This document shows, piece by piece, positions 24,397 to 33,563 of a DNA stretch of 37,362 nt. The stretch is from NCBI GenBank assembly GCA_013360745.1, contig JABWBA010000030.1:1-37362 (forward strand), given 5' to 3'. A model generated the notes under the pieces. It was not told where the DNA came from. It made no database searches and was given only the letters and a program-made list of their open reading frames with translations. Position 1 is the first letter of the stretch. Each line of letters opens with the position of its first letter. Made by a program: the position numbers and the translations under genes. The stretch is from Chthonomonadales bacterium (GTDB lineage: Bacteria; Armatimonadota; Chthonomonadetes; Chthonomonadales; CAJBBX01).

Positions 24397-26065
24397 TCCC
24401 GAAGTCACTCGAGGCGAACGAGTCCAGACGAGCGAGCGTACAGGACGGCGGCTCGCAGGCGCGGCGGGTATTATGATGGGTTCCATCATGCTTAGCCGTA
24501 TCCTTGGTCTTGCTCGCGACGCGATCATTTCGGGGAAGTTAGGCCAGGGCGACGCATCGGACGTATATATGGCGGCGTTCCTCTTACCCGACACGCTGTT
24601 CTTCTTAATCGCAGGAGGAGCGCTCTCCTCGGCCTTCATTCCCGTCTTCACTGAGTTCCTGGCCAAAGGGGAGCCGAATAAGGCCTGGGACCTGTTCAGC
24701 AGTATTGCCACGATCATGTTCGTGGCGGTTGGAGCTGCGATTGCCCTGGGTTTCACCTTCGCCGGTCCTCTTGTCGCGCTGCTTGCCTACGGATTCGATG
24801 CCCGACTGATCGATCAGATCGTCCCGCTGACGCGTATCCTTCTGCCGGCGCAGTTGTGTTTTTTTCTTGGCGGCTTAATGATGGGCGCGCAGCAAGCGCG
24901 CGGTCGCTTTCTCATCGCCGGGATGGGGCCGAATATCTATAACGTCGGGATCATTCTGGGCGGGCTATTGCTGGCCGACTGGTTGGGCGCGGCGGGATTC
25001 TGCTGGGGAGCTCTGATCGGGGCGGTGGCGGGCAACTTCGCGCTGCAAGTATGGGGAGTAGCGCGGACGGGTGGCCGCTACCATGTCTCCTTCGATTGGC
25101 GCAACCCCGCGACCAAACGGGTCTGGAAGCTAATGTTGCCGGTGATCTTTGGCCTCGCGTTACCGCAGGTGAGCATCATCCTGAACCGGATCTTCGCGAC
25201 CATGCTCGATACACCCGGTCCTGTCTCGGCGTTGACGCGTGCGAATACTCTGATGCAAGCGCCTCTCGCTCTCTTCGGACAGTCCTTATCGATCGCAGTG
25301 TTTCCGACCCTTGCCGCGCAGGCGGCCTTGAAGGAATGGAGGTCGTTTGGGGCGACGATCAGTCTGGGGATGCGTTATGTGATGGTGCTGACGTTGCCGT
25401 CGGCAGCGTTGTTGCTGGTACTGGGCAGGCCGATCGTAACGATCCTGTTAGAGCATGGCCGATTCACCCGTAGCGATACAATCCAGACCACCATCGCCCT
25501 GTCGTATTATGCGCTGGGTCTCGCGGCCTGGTCTGCTCAGGCGGTTCTCGCGCGAGCGTTCTACGCATTGCAGGATACACGAACGCCTGTGATTATCGGC
25601 ACGGCGGTTACGCTAGTGTTCATACCCATGAACTTCCTGTTTATGAGGACGTTCAGGATGGGGCATGGCGGCCTGGCGCTGGCCACAACGGTCGCTGCGG
25701 CAATGAACGCCTCAGCGATGCTGCTCTTTCTACATCAACGGATCGCGGGCCTATCCGGGATCGGCGGAGGTGATGTGATGGAACTCAGACGGCTCGCGAA
25801 CGCTGGCATTCGTGCCACGATCGGTGCCGCGGCTGCCGCAGTAGCCGCGTTTCTAGTCGCGTATTCAGCGGGGCATCTGGTATCGACGGCGACCGTCCTA
25901 CTTGCTCCGAAGGTTGAAGCCGGAGTGCTGCTCCTGTGCGGCGGAGGAGTGGGTAGCCTCGTCTATATCGCGGCCATCCATGTACTTGGACTACGGGAGC
26001 TGAGCGAACTCACTCGCTTATTGCGGCGACGCAGATCGCAGCACCCCTCGACAAGCGTGCCCTAG
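24389..26065 (+). CDS. murJ: Lipid II flippase MurJ
   Basis: MurJ moves lipid II from the inner to the outer leaflet of the cytoplasmic membrane for peptidoglycan assembly. The 558 residues have about 14 hydrophobic helices. Hallmarks include LGLARDAIISGKLGQGDASDVYMAAF (split at residues about 34-59), the GGALSSAFIPVFTE segment (a MATE/MOP-superfamily motif with the Arg/Glu pattern), and GGLMMGAQQARGRF. Codon overlap with anmK implies coordinated translation. Convergent with the sigma factor gene, 11 bases apart. Confidence 0.95.
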   Translation: MSNPEVTRGERVQTSERTGRRLAGAAGIMMGSIMLSRILGLARDAIISGKLGQGDASDVYMAAFLLPDTLFFLIAGGALSSAFIPVFTEFLAKGEPNKAWDLFSSIATIMFVAVGAAIALGFTFAGPLVALLAYGFDARLIDQIVPLTRILLPAQLCFFLGGLMMGAQQARGRFLIAGMGPNIYNVGIILGGLLLADWLGAAGFCWGALIGAVAGNFALQVWGVARTGGRYHVSFDWRNPATKRVWKLMLPVIFGLALPQVSIILNRIFATMLDTPGPVSALTRANTLMQAPLALFGQSLSIAVFPTLAAQAALKEWRSFGATISLGMRYVMVLTLPSAALLLVLGRPIVTILLEHGRFTRSDTIQTTIALSYYALGLAAWSAQAVLARAFYALQDTRTPVIIGTAVTLVFIPMNFLFMRTFRMGHGGLALATTVAAAMNASAMLLFLHQRIAGLSGIGGGDVMELRRLANAGIRATIGAAAAAVAAFLVAYSAGHLVSTATVLLAPKVEAGVLLLCGGGVGSLVYIAAIHVLGLRELSELTRLLRRRRSQHPSTSVP

Positions 26066-26076
26066 CTCGCGCCCAC

Positions 26077-26985
26077 CTAGCGAGCAAGATACTCCTGTAG
26101 GCGACGTCGTTTTGCTGCAGCACGCAGCCGACGCAGCGCTGTCGCCTCGATCTGACGCACCCGCTCGCGTGATATTCCCAGTTCTGCGCCGATATCCTGA
26201 AGCGGCTGACCTTCTTCGCCATCGAAGCCGAAGCGGCGGCGCATCACCGCGCATTCACGTTCCGAAAGACCATCGAGGATCGCTGCGATCTCGTCCCGCA
26301 GTTCATGATCGATCACTGCGTCTTCGGGTGGGCATGCGCTATCGTCTGCCAGTGTCCCCCAGATGCCTACGTGGTCGTCGCGAGTGCTCATCGCATCGAG
26401 TGAGATGGGTTCCTGCATCACCCGCAGATACGCCGCAAGGCGCACAACCGGGATCTGAAGCTCTTCCGCGAGCGCCTCGACGGAGGGTTCATGGCCGAGT
26501 TCGCGAATAAGCGTGGCTCGGCACCGTTCGATCCTGCGCAACGCGTCCGATACGTAGGCCGGGATACGGATAGTACGGGCTTTCGTGTCGATCGCTCGAC
26601 TGATCGACTGTTTGATCCAGTGGGTCGCATAGGTGCTGAAGCGATAACCCCGGTCCGGATCAAATCGCTCGGTTGCCGTCATCAGACCGATCGCACCTTC
26701 CTGGACGAGGTCCTCGAGCGGGATATCGACGCAGTAGTACCGACGCGCGATATTGATCACCAGGCGCATATTGGCCTCGACTAGTCGCCGACGTGCGTCA
26801 ACATCACCGCGGCGTACCTCACGGGCCAGGTCGCATTCCTCTTCGTGGGTCAATAACGGCTCGCGTGTAAGCCATGCTAGACCAGACACCATACCATCGC
26901 TACCGGCTTCAGTGCGCACACCGGCCTTCGGCACGGCCTGTCGGTTCACGGTTGGATTGGCCTCGTTCATGGTGTAATCGAGCAT
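26077..26985 (-). CDS. Group 2 sigma-70 family RNA polymerase sigma factor
   Basis: The 302-residue protein has regions 1.2 to 4: EPLLTHEEECDLAREVRRGD (1.2), LVEANMRLVINIARRY and LEDLVQEGAIGLMTATERFD (2.1-2.2), FSTYATHWIKQSISRAIDTK continuing into RTIRIPAYV (2.3-2.4), region 3 and LQDIGAELGISRERVRQIEATALRRLR (4.2). Lack of a long region 1.1 and its size place it among alternative group 2 sigma factors such as SigB/C/RpoS-like, or it could be the primary sigma of a small-sigma lineage. Nearby promoters probably follow the standard TTGACA/TATAAT pattern. Start is 26985 or the internal ATG 26970; neither has a strong SD. Confidence 0.92.
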   Translation of the reverse strand: MLDYTMNEANPTVNRQAVPKAGVRTEAGSDGMVSGLAWLTREPLLTHEEECDLAREVRRGDVDARRRLVEANMRLVINIARRYYCVDIPLEDLVQEGAIGLMTATERFDPDRGYRFSTYATHWIKQSISRAIDTKARTIRIPAYVSDALRRIERCRATLIRELGHEPSVEALAEELQIPVVRLAAYLRVMQEPISLDAMSTRDDHVGIWGTLADDSACPPEDAVIDHELRDEIAAILDGLSERECAVMRRRFGFDGEEGQPLQDIGAELGISRERVRQIEATALRRLRAAAKRRRLQEYLAR

Positions 26986-27084
26986 GAGCGGTATCTACTC
27001 ATATTAGAACGATTAACCGACTCGCGGCCGAGATCAGGCCGCATCCCTTCGAGCGTTATGTGAGTGTAGGACGCCGCGAAGCGC

Positions 27085-27105
27085 CGATTGTTCCCGTGAC
27101 AATCG
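27085..27105 (-). terminator. Weak hairpin downstream of the esterase-toroid gene
   Basis: A 7-bp perfect stem (27085-27091 with 27099-27105) and a 7-base loop lie 71 bases past the stop codon in the 190-base gap before the sigma gene. No U-tract follows, so function as a terminator is uncertain. Confidence 0.3.
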
Positions 27106-27175
27106 TTGGTCGATGGTCTGACGGAAACGAGAGACACCTCAGGCGATCCCCCTGGCCCGACCTACCGGATGCACA

Positions 27176-29725
27176 CTATAGCCGAATAATGCGTACCGTG
27201 ACAGGCTGGCCCGCTCGAAGGGTGATCGGAATACCGGATGCGAGTTCCTCGCCAGAGATGGTCTTCGAAACAGTATCTATCCTGACAGAGTAACGGGCGT
27301 CTCGCGTGAGCGTCCACCATTCGGGCCAGTGATTCAAGCGCAAATAGTCCGTTGACAAACCAAGTATCGCTCGATGCCGGGGCGTATCGCAATGCAGGCG
27401 ACCAGTCCAATCCGTGGGGCTTGTCAACCGTGCTTCGAGAGCGCCGTCGGTCTGGACAGCGCCAATGCGGATTCCATCTACATAGGGCGAAACCGTAAGG
27501 CCCTGAGCGCTATACATGGCGAGCAGAAGGCAAGTCCGCGCGAAGTTCCCGTCTCCATACCATCCTTCCACGATACCGGTCGGCTGCTGAAAGCTAAGGA
27601 AAATAGGCGTAACGATCTGGAGCCAGCGTTCGATTACTGGGGACGGATAGCGGCTGAGCAACAACAGTGCACCCTCGATCGAGTCCGCGTAGCTATCGGC
27701 TCCGCCGGCCCAATAGAGATACCGCGGTTTATCCAGCGCCTTGATCGCGGACTGCACTTCGCGCAGCAGCTCAGGACGATCCGCGGCATCGGCAAAGGCC
27801 GCTAGAGCGCAGAGGGCATAGCCCCAGGTGTCGGGAGGATCGGCTACTCTGACCTGTCCGGTTGAGGCGACCACCTGACCACGCCAGAGTCCATCCTCGT
27901 TCCGGCATGCCGCCAGCAGGCGACGGAACATCGCCAGTAGCGCCTCCTGATACCGCGCGGCTTGCTCTGGTTCGCGTCCCTTGGTGGCAATATAGGCTTC
28001 GACTAAACCGAGGATGATCTCGTTCCCGTGGTCATTCAGGTTGAAGACATCGTTGATTGGTGTGTGCTTGGTGAAGTCCCATCGGTGGGCTGGGATCCCG
28101 TTGTTCTTAGGGATAACCTCGAAACAATAGGCATCCGCGATGGAGCGCATCAGTTTATAGTACGGCTCCTTGCCCGTCATCGCATAGAGCCGTCCGAGTA
28201 CCTGTAGGAGATCGCCGTTGACTTCGGTATCGTCGGCGGGCAACCGCCCGAAATCCGTTGAGATCGGCAAGCGTTCGATGATACCGCTGATCAGGGTCTC
28301 CATACGATCGAACCAGGGACCGCGCCCCATCGCCTCAGTCATCGGCATCAAACCGTCTTTGCAGTATTCCGCAGCTCCGAAGATCATCCTGCGGAGATCA
28401 GGCGTTCGGTGAACCCAGTTGTGCGAAGTAAGGGAGAACCAATCGGGAAGCGGACCTTCGCGGTTGGTGAGCGCTGCTTCTGTCTTGAGTAGAGTGAGCA
28501 TCTCGGATTTGCGAGATTGTGACGTGTAGTAGTCGGTTAGCCAGAGAAATGGGACAAGGTCGGCTCCGTTATCGTTGGGCGCCCAGACCGGCTCTCGAAT
28601 CTGTCTGGGGGGCATCGAGGTTTGCGGGTCGCGTGCAGCCCACCAGCCTTCGAGTACACCAGATGCGCCATTCATCGCACGCCCATACACCTCAGCGCGT
28701 CGATCGGCTTCACGGATGACGCCCTTCTCGATCGTCCATGGCTGTTGGCCCCCAGCGAACGCGCGTAGTTCTGGCCAGTAGTCAGAGCCGACGAAGACAT
28801 GCCCTCCGGAATGGACGGTGAGACGGACTCGATCCGATGCGTCTAGTGCGGCATAGATCTTCCGGATTTCCTCGAACGCCGGTTGGGCGATCTCCAGGGG
28901 AAATCCTCCGGGAGCGCGCTCCTGTCTTCCGATCTCGCATACCAGCGATCGTGGTGCGATACAGCCGAAGATATCGGAGAAGTCGAAGTTCTCGCCAAGT
29001 CCAGGGAAGTCATAGCATTCGCAGTGGCCATTGCGCATATTCGCGACTGTGGTAAGCCAGCCGGAGGAATCGACGACCTTGAGCCTCGTGTCCAGAGCCG
29101 CGACATACATGGTTGTCTCGCCGCCAAGGGATAGACCGCAAACGGCGATTCGGTTCGGATCGACATCAGGGCGGCTAACCGCGTAATCGATCGCTCGGAT
29201 GCAATCCCAGGTCCTCTCACCCATCAAGGTCCAGTTCGGGTGTTGAAGATCGTGGGAGCCTACATCCGGGGCTATCACGACATAGCCCATTTCCACAAGA
29301 GCCTTGCCATACCAGTACAGGCTTTGCCCTCGGACGATCTGCTCGCCTGTACCTCCGTGTCCATGGATGGCCAGGACGACTGGCCGCCGGCTGGTATCGC
29401 CTTTGGGCGCTGCAACCCAGAGATGCGCACGACGATCGGGAAGTGATTGGAGCGTCAGCTCTTCCAGGGTGTAGGATGTACGCGGCGAATCGATGCGCCG
29501 AACGACCTCAACCTTCAAGGGGATACGGTCGGGCTTGCCACCCCCCATCATCAACCGATACAGTTCGGTACGGCACCGTGCCTGCCATCGTCGTGTGGCC
29601 GCGGCGCTCCCGTTCTCGTATCGGAGCCTGCGCTCGGGATTCATCGTGCTATCCGTGTTATTCCCGGCCAGAGCGGATACCGGGATCATCATCGTTGTCC
29701 AGGCAGCTGCAAGGACCTTTATCAT
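27176..29725 (-). CDS. Secreted alpha/beta hydrolase fused to an alpha/alpha-toroid domain
   Basis: An 849-residue exported protein: signal peptide (MIKVLAAAWTTMMIPVSALA), then an alpha/beta hydrolase of the dienelactone hydrolase/carbohydrate esterase type with AIHGHGG (119-125), nucleophile GLSLGGE (Ser199) and VHSGGHVF (His309 likely catalytic); Glu269 in CEIGRQE is at the place where the acidic residue usually lies. From about residue 345 to 800 there is a different all-helical half (LMPMTEAMGRGPWFDRMET, HDGNEIILGLVEAYIA, ADPPDTWGYALCALAAFADAA, EGWYGDGNFARTCLLLAMY) resembling six-hairpin glycosidases. A final beta segment follows. Substrate is unknown; plant or microbial polysaccharide is likely. 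GGGAG lies 6 bases before ATG 29725. Confidence 0.78.
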   Translation of the reverse strand: MIKVLAAAWTTMMIPVSALAGNNTDSTMNPERRLRYENGSAAATRRWQARCRTELYRLMMGGGKPDRIPLKVEVVRRIDSPRTSYTLEELTLQSLPDRRAHLWVAAPKGDTSRRPVVLAIHGHGGTGEQIVRGQSLYWYGKALVEMGYVVIAPDVGSHDLQHPNWTLMGERTWDCIRAIDYAVSRPDVDPNRIAVCGLSLGGETTMYVAALDTRLKVVDSSGWLTTVANMRNGHCECYDFPGLGENFDFSDIFGCIAPRSLVCEIGRQERAPGGFPLEIAQPAFEEIRKIYAALDASDRVRLTVHSGGHVFVGSDYWPELRAFAGGQQPWTIEKGVIREADRRAEVYGRAMNGASGVLEGWWAARDPQTSMPPRQIREPVWAPNDNGADLVPFLWLTDYYTSQSRKSEMLTLLKTEAALTNREGPLPDWFSLTSHNWVHRTPDLRRMIFGAAEYCKDGLMPMTEAMGRGPWFDRMETLISGIIERLPISTDFGRLPADDTEVNGDLLQVLGRLYAMTGKEPYYKLMRSIADAYCFEVIPKNNGIPAHRWDFTKHTPINDVFNLNDHGNEIILGLVEAYIATKGREPEQAARYQEALLAMFRRLLAACRNEDGLWRGQVVASTGQVRVADPPDTWGYALCALAAFADAADRPELLREVQSAIKALDKPRYLYWAGGADSYADSIEGALLLLSRYPSPVIERWLQIVTPIFLSFQQPTGIVEGWYGDGNFARTCLLLAMYSAQGLTVSPYVDGIRIGAVQTDGALEARLTSPTDWTGRLHCDTPRHRAILGLSTDYLRLNHWPEWWTLTRDARYSVRIDTVSKTISGEELASGIPITLRAGQPVTVRIIRL

Positions 29726-29771
29726 GAATCACTCCCATTAGGCATGGTATTACATGATGCCGCACACTACG

Positions 29772-30446
29772 CTAGGCATCTGCCCAGGCGTAACGACCGA
29801 TCAGCGGAACGAAGCGCACCGGGCTATGACATGTGGTCTGCAGGGTGCCATCCGCCAGTTTTTGGACCTTATGCAATCTCTGCTCGTCATCGGCGCCAAC
29901 AGGCATCACCAACCGTCCTCCCGGGCGCAGCTGCTCGAGCAATAAAGGCGGGATCGATTGGTATGCGGCGGAGATAATGATGCCGTCATAGGGAGCATGG
30001 GGCGCATAACCGATCGTACCATCCGCAGTTACGACTTCTATGTTGCCGTATCCTTCACATTGCAGTCTGTGACGGGCGCAATCAGCGAGGTGAGGGATCC
30101 GCTCTACAGAGATGATGCGGTTGGCGAGGCGGGATACTACGGCCGCCAGGTAACCAGAACCAGTCCCGATATCCAATATGAGATCATCGGGCGTCGGTTC
30201 GAGAAGCTCCGTCATCAGCGCGACAATATAGGGTTGCGATATCGTCTGACCGTTGCCGATCGGGAGGGGGCGATCCTCATATGCGGCGGTGGACTGGCCC
30301 GGAGGAACAAAGCGATGACGGGGGATCTCGCGCATCACGCGGAGAACATCGCGATTGGCAATACCGCGGGCTGCGATCTGATCGGCGACCATTGCTTCGC
30401 GCATGTGACGAAACGATCGCTGATGGTCGATGTCCCAGTCTTCCAT
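29772..30446 (-). CDS. pcm: Protein-L-isoaspartate O-methyltransferase
   Basis: Repairs isoaspartyl residues in aged proteins using S-adenosylmethionine in the cytoplasm. The 224 residues show the family marks GNGQTISQPYIVALMTELL (68-86), the SAM-binding LDIGTGSGYLAAVVS (about 94-108), ISVERIPHLA, the DG and YDGIIISAA segment, LLEQLRPGGRLVMPVG and the closing RFVPLIGRY. It follows lysS by 21 bases in the same transcript. Confidence 0.95.
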   Translation of the reverse strand: MEDWDIDHQRSFRHMREAMVADQIAARGIANRDVLRVMREIPRHRFVPPGQSTAAYEDRPLPIGNGQTISQPYIVALMTELLEPTPDDLILDIGTGSGYLAAVVSRLANRIISVERIPHLADCARHRLQCEGYGNIEVVTADGTIGYAPHAPYDGIIISAAYQSIPPLLLEQLRPGGRLVMPVGADDEQRLHKVQKLADGTLQTTCHSPVRFVPLIGRYAWADA

Positions 30447-30467
30447 TGGGGATCTCGGCGCCAGCCG

Positions 30468-31970
30468 CTATCGCCCTAACTGGCGCACCGCAGGAAAGGT
30501 GATCACATCGCTGATATCCGAGGCTCCCGTCAAGACCATCGCTAACCGATCGATCCCGACGCCAAGCCCGCCGGTGGGCGGCATGCCATATTCGAGCGCT
30601 GTGAGAAAGTCCTCGTCCATCGGATGCGCCTCTGCATCGCCGCGATCGCGCAGTGACACCTGATCTTCGAAACGGGCCCGCTGATCGATCGGATCGTTGA
30701 TCTCCGAGAACGCGTTGCCGAGTTCCTGGGTGGCCATGTAGACCTCGAAGCGACGCGTCAGCTCAGGATTCCCGGGCTTCTTCTTGGCAAGCGGCGAAGT
30801 CTCAACCGGAAAATCCGTAATGAACGTCGGCTCGATGAGCTTCGGCTGGACGATGCGCTCATGGAGCTTCTCAATCATGCCGCCGACAGAGGTTTCGGCC
30901 TCCGGATCGATATCGAATCGCCGGCAGGTGTCGCGGGCCCTATCGAGGTCGCGCAGATCATCGGGACCGATTGATCCGTACTCAAGTAGGCCGTCCAGCA
31001 TGGGCAGTCGTCGCCACGGGCGTTTGGCCACATCGATCTCTATACGATCATCGCGGATGTTGGCCCAAAAGCTCGTCGATCCGGTCACAGCCTTACACGC
31101 GACCACATACATCGCTTCGACGAGGTCCATGATGTCCTCGAGGTTGGAAAAGGCTTCATACAGCTCCAGCAGCGTAAACTCCGGGTTATGCCGTCGATCG
31201 GCGCCCTCGTTGCGAAAGACGCGGCCGAGCTCGTACACCTTCGGAAAGCCACCCACGATCAGGCGCTTGAGCGGCAGTTCAAGGGAGATCCGGAGCTTCA
31301 GGTCCGCATCCAGAGCATGATGGTGGGTTGTGAACGGTCTGGCCGCCGCGCCACCGGCGATCGCCTGGAGTACCGGTGTCTCAACTTCGGTGTAACCCCG
31401 GTTGTCGAGGAACTCCCGTATGGCGCGCACCATGGCCGCTCGGCGGATCAGGTAATCACGAGCCTCTGGGTGCACTGCGAAATCGACATATCGCAAGCGC
31501 TGACGGAGATCGGGATCCGTTAGGGTCCGAGTTCGTTTACCTTCGTATTCCTTGCCGAGCGGCAGAGGGCGAAGCGCCTTGGCGAGGAGAACGCACTCCT
31601 TCGCTCGAATGCTTGTTTCGCCCGAGTCGGTCCGAATAACCGGCCCGGTAACGCCGATGATGTCGCTCAGATCGAACGTCCGCACGGCTGCGTAGACTTC
31701 GTCGCCAACCTCGTCCTTGCGGAGATACACTTGAATAGATCCGGTCTCGTCTGAAACGTCGAGAAAGCCGGCTCTGCCCATCATCCGTATAGCGGTTATG
31801 CGCCCGCCGACCGATACGACCGTATCCATATGGTGGTCAGGGCGATCAACGATGGTCGCCGTCCTATGGGTGCGTGGATACCGTTCCCATACGAACGGAT
31901 CGGCGCCTGCAGCCTTCAGGTCCTCGAGTTTTTTCCGTCGGATACGGTGTTGGTCGGGTATGGTACTCAT
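30468..31970 (-). CDS. lysS: Lysyl-tRNA synthetase, class II
   Basis: Charges tRNA-Lys. The 500 residues have the anticodon-binding OB domain (VSVGGRITAIRMMGRAGFLDVSD) and the class II core: motif 2 in VFRNEGADRRHNPEFTLLELYEA and motif 3 in GMPPTGGLGVGIDRLAMVLTG, plus the CARD-like WANIRDDRIEID insert. The C-terminus ends ITFPAVRQLGR, as in the family. Start codon overlaps the greA stop by 4 bases. Class II LysRS is usual for bacteria outside some archaea-like and spirochaete lineages. Confidence 0.97.
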   Translation of the reverse strand: MSTIPDQHRIRRKKLEDLKAAGADPFVWERYPRTHRTATIVDRPDHHMDTVVSVGGRITAIRMMGRAGFLDVSDETGSIQVYLRKDEVGDEVYAAVRTFDLSDIIGVTGPVIRTDSGETSIRAKECVLLAKALRPLPLGKEYEGKRTRTLTDPDLRQRLRYVDFAVHPEARDYLIRRAAMVRAIREFLDNRGYTEVETPVLQAIAGGAAARPFTTHHHALDADLKLRISLELPLKRLIVGGFPKVYELGRVFRNEGADRRHNPEFTLLELYEAFSNLEDIMDLVEAMYVVACKAVTGSTSFWANIRDDRIEIDVAKRPWRRLPMLDGLLEYGSIGPDDLRDLDRARDTCRRFDIDPEAETSVGGMIEKLHERIVQPKLIEPTFITDFPVETSPLAKKKPGNPELTRRFEVYMATQELGNAFSEINDPIDQRARFEDQVSLRDRGDAEAHPMDEDFLTALEYGMPPTGGLGVGIDRLAMVLTGASDISDVITFPAVRQLGR

Positions 31971-32446
31971 CGAGAAATATGAGTGATCTTGTAACGGAGC
32001 TTACCAGCGGGTACGGTTACCGTTACTCGATCGCCTACCGTACGGCCGATGATCGCTTGACCAAGCGGTGATTCATCGGAGACGAGATCGGAATCGGGGT
32101 CGGCCTCAATGGAGCCGACGATCGTCACCTTCCAGATGTCGCCTGTGCCGGCTTCCTTCAGAGTGACGACTGAGCCGGTAGCGACACGATCGGTCGGCAC
32201 CATCTCCGGCGTGAGTATCTCGGCTCTCTGAAGCGTACGACGTAGTTCCCGAATCCGCGTCTCTAGCATGGCCTGTTCTGTCTTGGCCTCTTCGTACTCG
32301 GCGTTCTCCGCGAACTCACCGGCGTTCTGCGCTTCCCTCATGCGATCGGCGACTTCCCGCCGATCTGTGGTTCGAAGGCGTTCGAGTTCCTTCTCTAATC
32401 GGGCATATCCCTCCGGCGTCAGGAGGATTGTGTCGTCTTCTAACAT
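31967..32446 (-). CDS. greA: Transcription elongation factor GreA
   Basis: Rescues backtracked RNA polymerase by stimulating transcript cleavage. The 159 residues comprise the N-terminal coiled coil (GYARLEKELERLR to about residue 75) and the C-terminal FKBP-like domain (VVTLKEAGTGDIWKVTIVG, SDLVSDESPLGQAIIGRTVGD). The tip acidic pair, normally Asp-x-x-Glu before NAEY, reads AGEFAENAEYEEA, so the first is Glu. AGGTGA lies 3 bases before the ATG; the fit is short. lysS follows with a 4-base overlap, a common pairing. Confidence 0.95.
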   Translation of the reverse strand: MLEDDTILLTPEGYARLEKELERLRTTDRREVADRMREAQNAGEFAENAEYEEAKTEQAMLETRIRELRRTLQRAEILTPEMVPTDRVATGSVVTLKEAGTGDIWKVTIVGSIEADPDSDLVSDESPLGQAIIGRTVGDRVTVTVPAGKLRYKITHISR

Positions 32447-32576
32447 GGGTCACCTGTCGTGTACACGTGCTCGTATTGGGAGACTCATTCCATCGTTGGT
32501 CTTTGGATTCGCAGCCACGCGCAAGGCGCGCTATTGTATCACATGGAAGCTGAGAAGAAGGATCCCCTGGTGTGTG

Positions 32577-33278
32577 TTACCGCGCTCGGGCGCGTATTGC
32601 CGACACAATACTCTCGAGGATAAAACGGCCATCGGTTGAGCCAAGCAGCGCTTCAGCGGCTCGTTCCGGGTGCGGCATCATCCCTAGAACGTTACCTTCA
32701 CGGTTCATGACGCCTGCAATATTGCGCATACTGCCATTAGGATTGGCGTGTTCCGTTGGGTCGCCGTCCGCTGTACAGTATCGGAATGCGATCTGTCCCT
32801 CGTTCTCGAGGGCTGTGAGCGTCTCGCTATCCGCGACATAGCGCCCTTCACCATGGGCGATAGGGATCTGTAACGGCCGGTCCTTTGGCGCTGCGCTGGT
32901 CCATACCGTATCATGTCGCTCGGTTCGCAGCCATGCCTGTGTGCACCGGAACTTTAGCCCGGTATTGCGGATCAACGCTCCTGGCAGCAAGCCTGCCTCG
33001 CACAGTATCTGGAAGCCATTGCAGATGCCGAGGACATAACCACCACGGTGGGCATGGGCGATGATGGATTTCATCACGGGCGAGAGCCGAGCAACCGCTC
33101 CGGTACGAAGATAATCACCATACGAGAACCCTCCGGGAAGGATGACGAGATCGCTCTCGTTGATCGATTCCTCCTGGTGCCAGAGGTACTGGACTGATAC
33201 GCCGAAAACATCCTTAAAGACATGATACGCATCCTGGTCACAGTTGGAACCGGGGAACCGTACGACGCCGACCTTCAC
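32577..33278 (-). CDS. purQ: Phosphoribosylformylglycinamidine synthase, glutaminase subunit
   Basis: Supplies ammonia for the FGAM step of purine synthesis, in complex with PurL and PurS. The 233 residues include [11 protein letters not shown] (7-17), [15 protein letters not shown], the nucleophile LGICNGFQ with Cys86, HGEGRYVA and [11 protein letters not shown] with His/Glu (about 204). Start overlaps the purS stop by 4 bases (ATGA). The separate Q subunit, with PurS beside it, means PurL here is the small type; it is not in this window. Confidence 0.97.
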   Translation of the reverse strand: MKVGVVRFPGSNCDQDAYHVFKDVFGVSVQYLWHQEESINESDLVILPGGFSYGDYLRTGAVARLSPVMKSIIAHAHRGGYVLGICNGFQILCEAGLLPGALIRNTGLKFRCTQAWLRTERHDTVWTSAAPKDRPLQIPIAHGEGRYVADSETLTALENEGQIAFRYCTADGDPTEHANPNGSMRNIAGVMNREGNVLGMMPHPERAAEALLGSTDGRFILESIVSAIRARAR

Positions 33279-33517
33279 TCGTCAACCTCGAACCTGTAAT
33301 CCTCGATCGTGGGGTTGGCGAGAAGGCGCTCGCACATCTCCTTTACATCACGCTCTACTGCACCGCGATCCCCTTCCACGGTCATGGAGAGGTACTTGCC
33401 GATCCGGACATCGTGAACTCGGGAGTATCCGAGTGTGCCCAACGCATGTTCCACCACGCGTCCCTGTGCGTCCAGAAGGGTCGGCTTGAGGGTGATGTAG
33501 ACCTTAACATGAGGCAT
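33275..33517 (-). CDS. purS: PurS subunit of FGAM synthetase
   Basis: An 80-residue bridge between PurL and PurQ. It reads [41 protein letters not shown], and [18 protein letters not shown], the normal PurS pattern. ATG 33517 with AGGAG 8 bases upstream fits better than the upstream in-frame start at 33535. It is coupled to purQ by ATGA. Presence of PurS is typical of Firmicutes, Cyanobacteria and related deep lineages. Confidence 0.95.
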   Translation of the reverse strand: MPHVKVYITLKPTLLDAQGRVVEHALGTLGYSRVHDVRIGKYLSMTVEGDRGAVERDVKEMCERLLANPTIEDYRFEVDE

Positions 33518-33563
33518 GGCTGCACTCCTGCGCATCCGGGATTCGCGCGAGAACCGAACGGGC

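Noticed and set aside
32458-32467. CGTGTACACG palindrome before greA as a copy of the imuB operator
   Set aside because: Only a 10-base match with a different spacing and no nearby -10; chance is a sufficient explanation.
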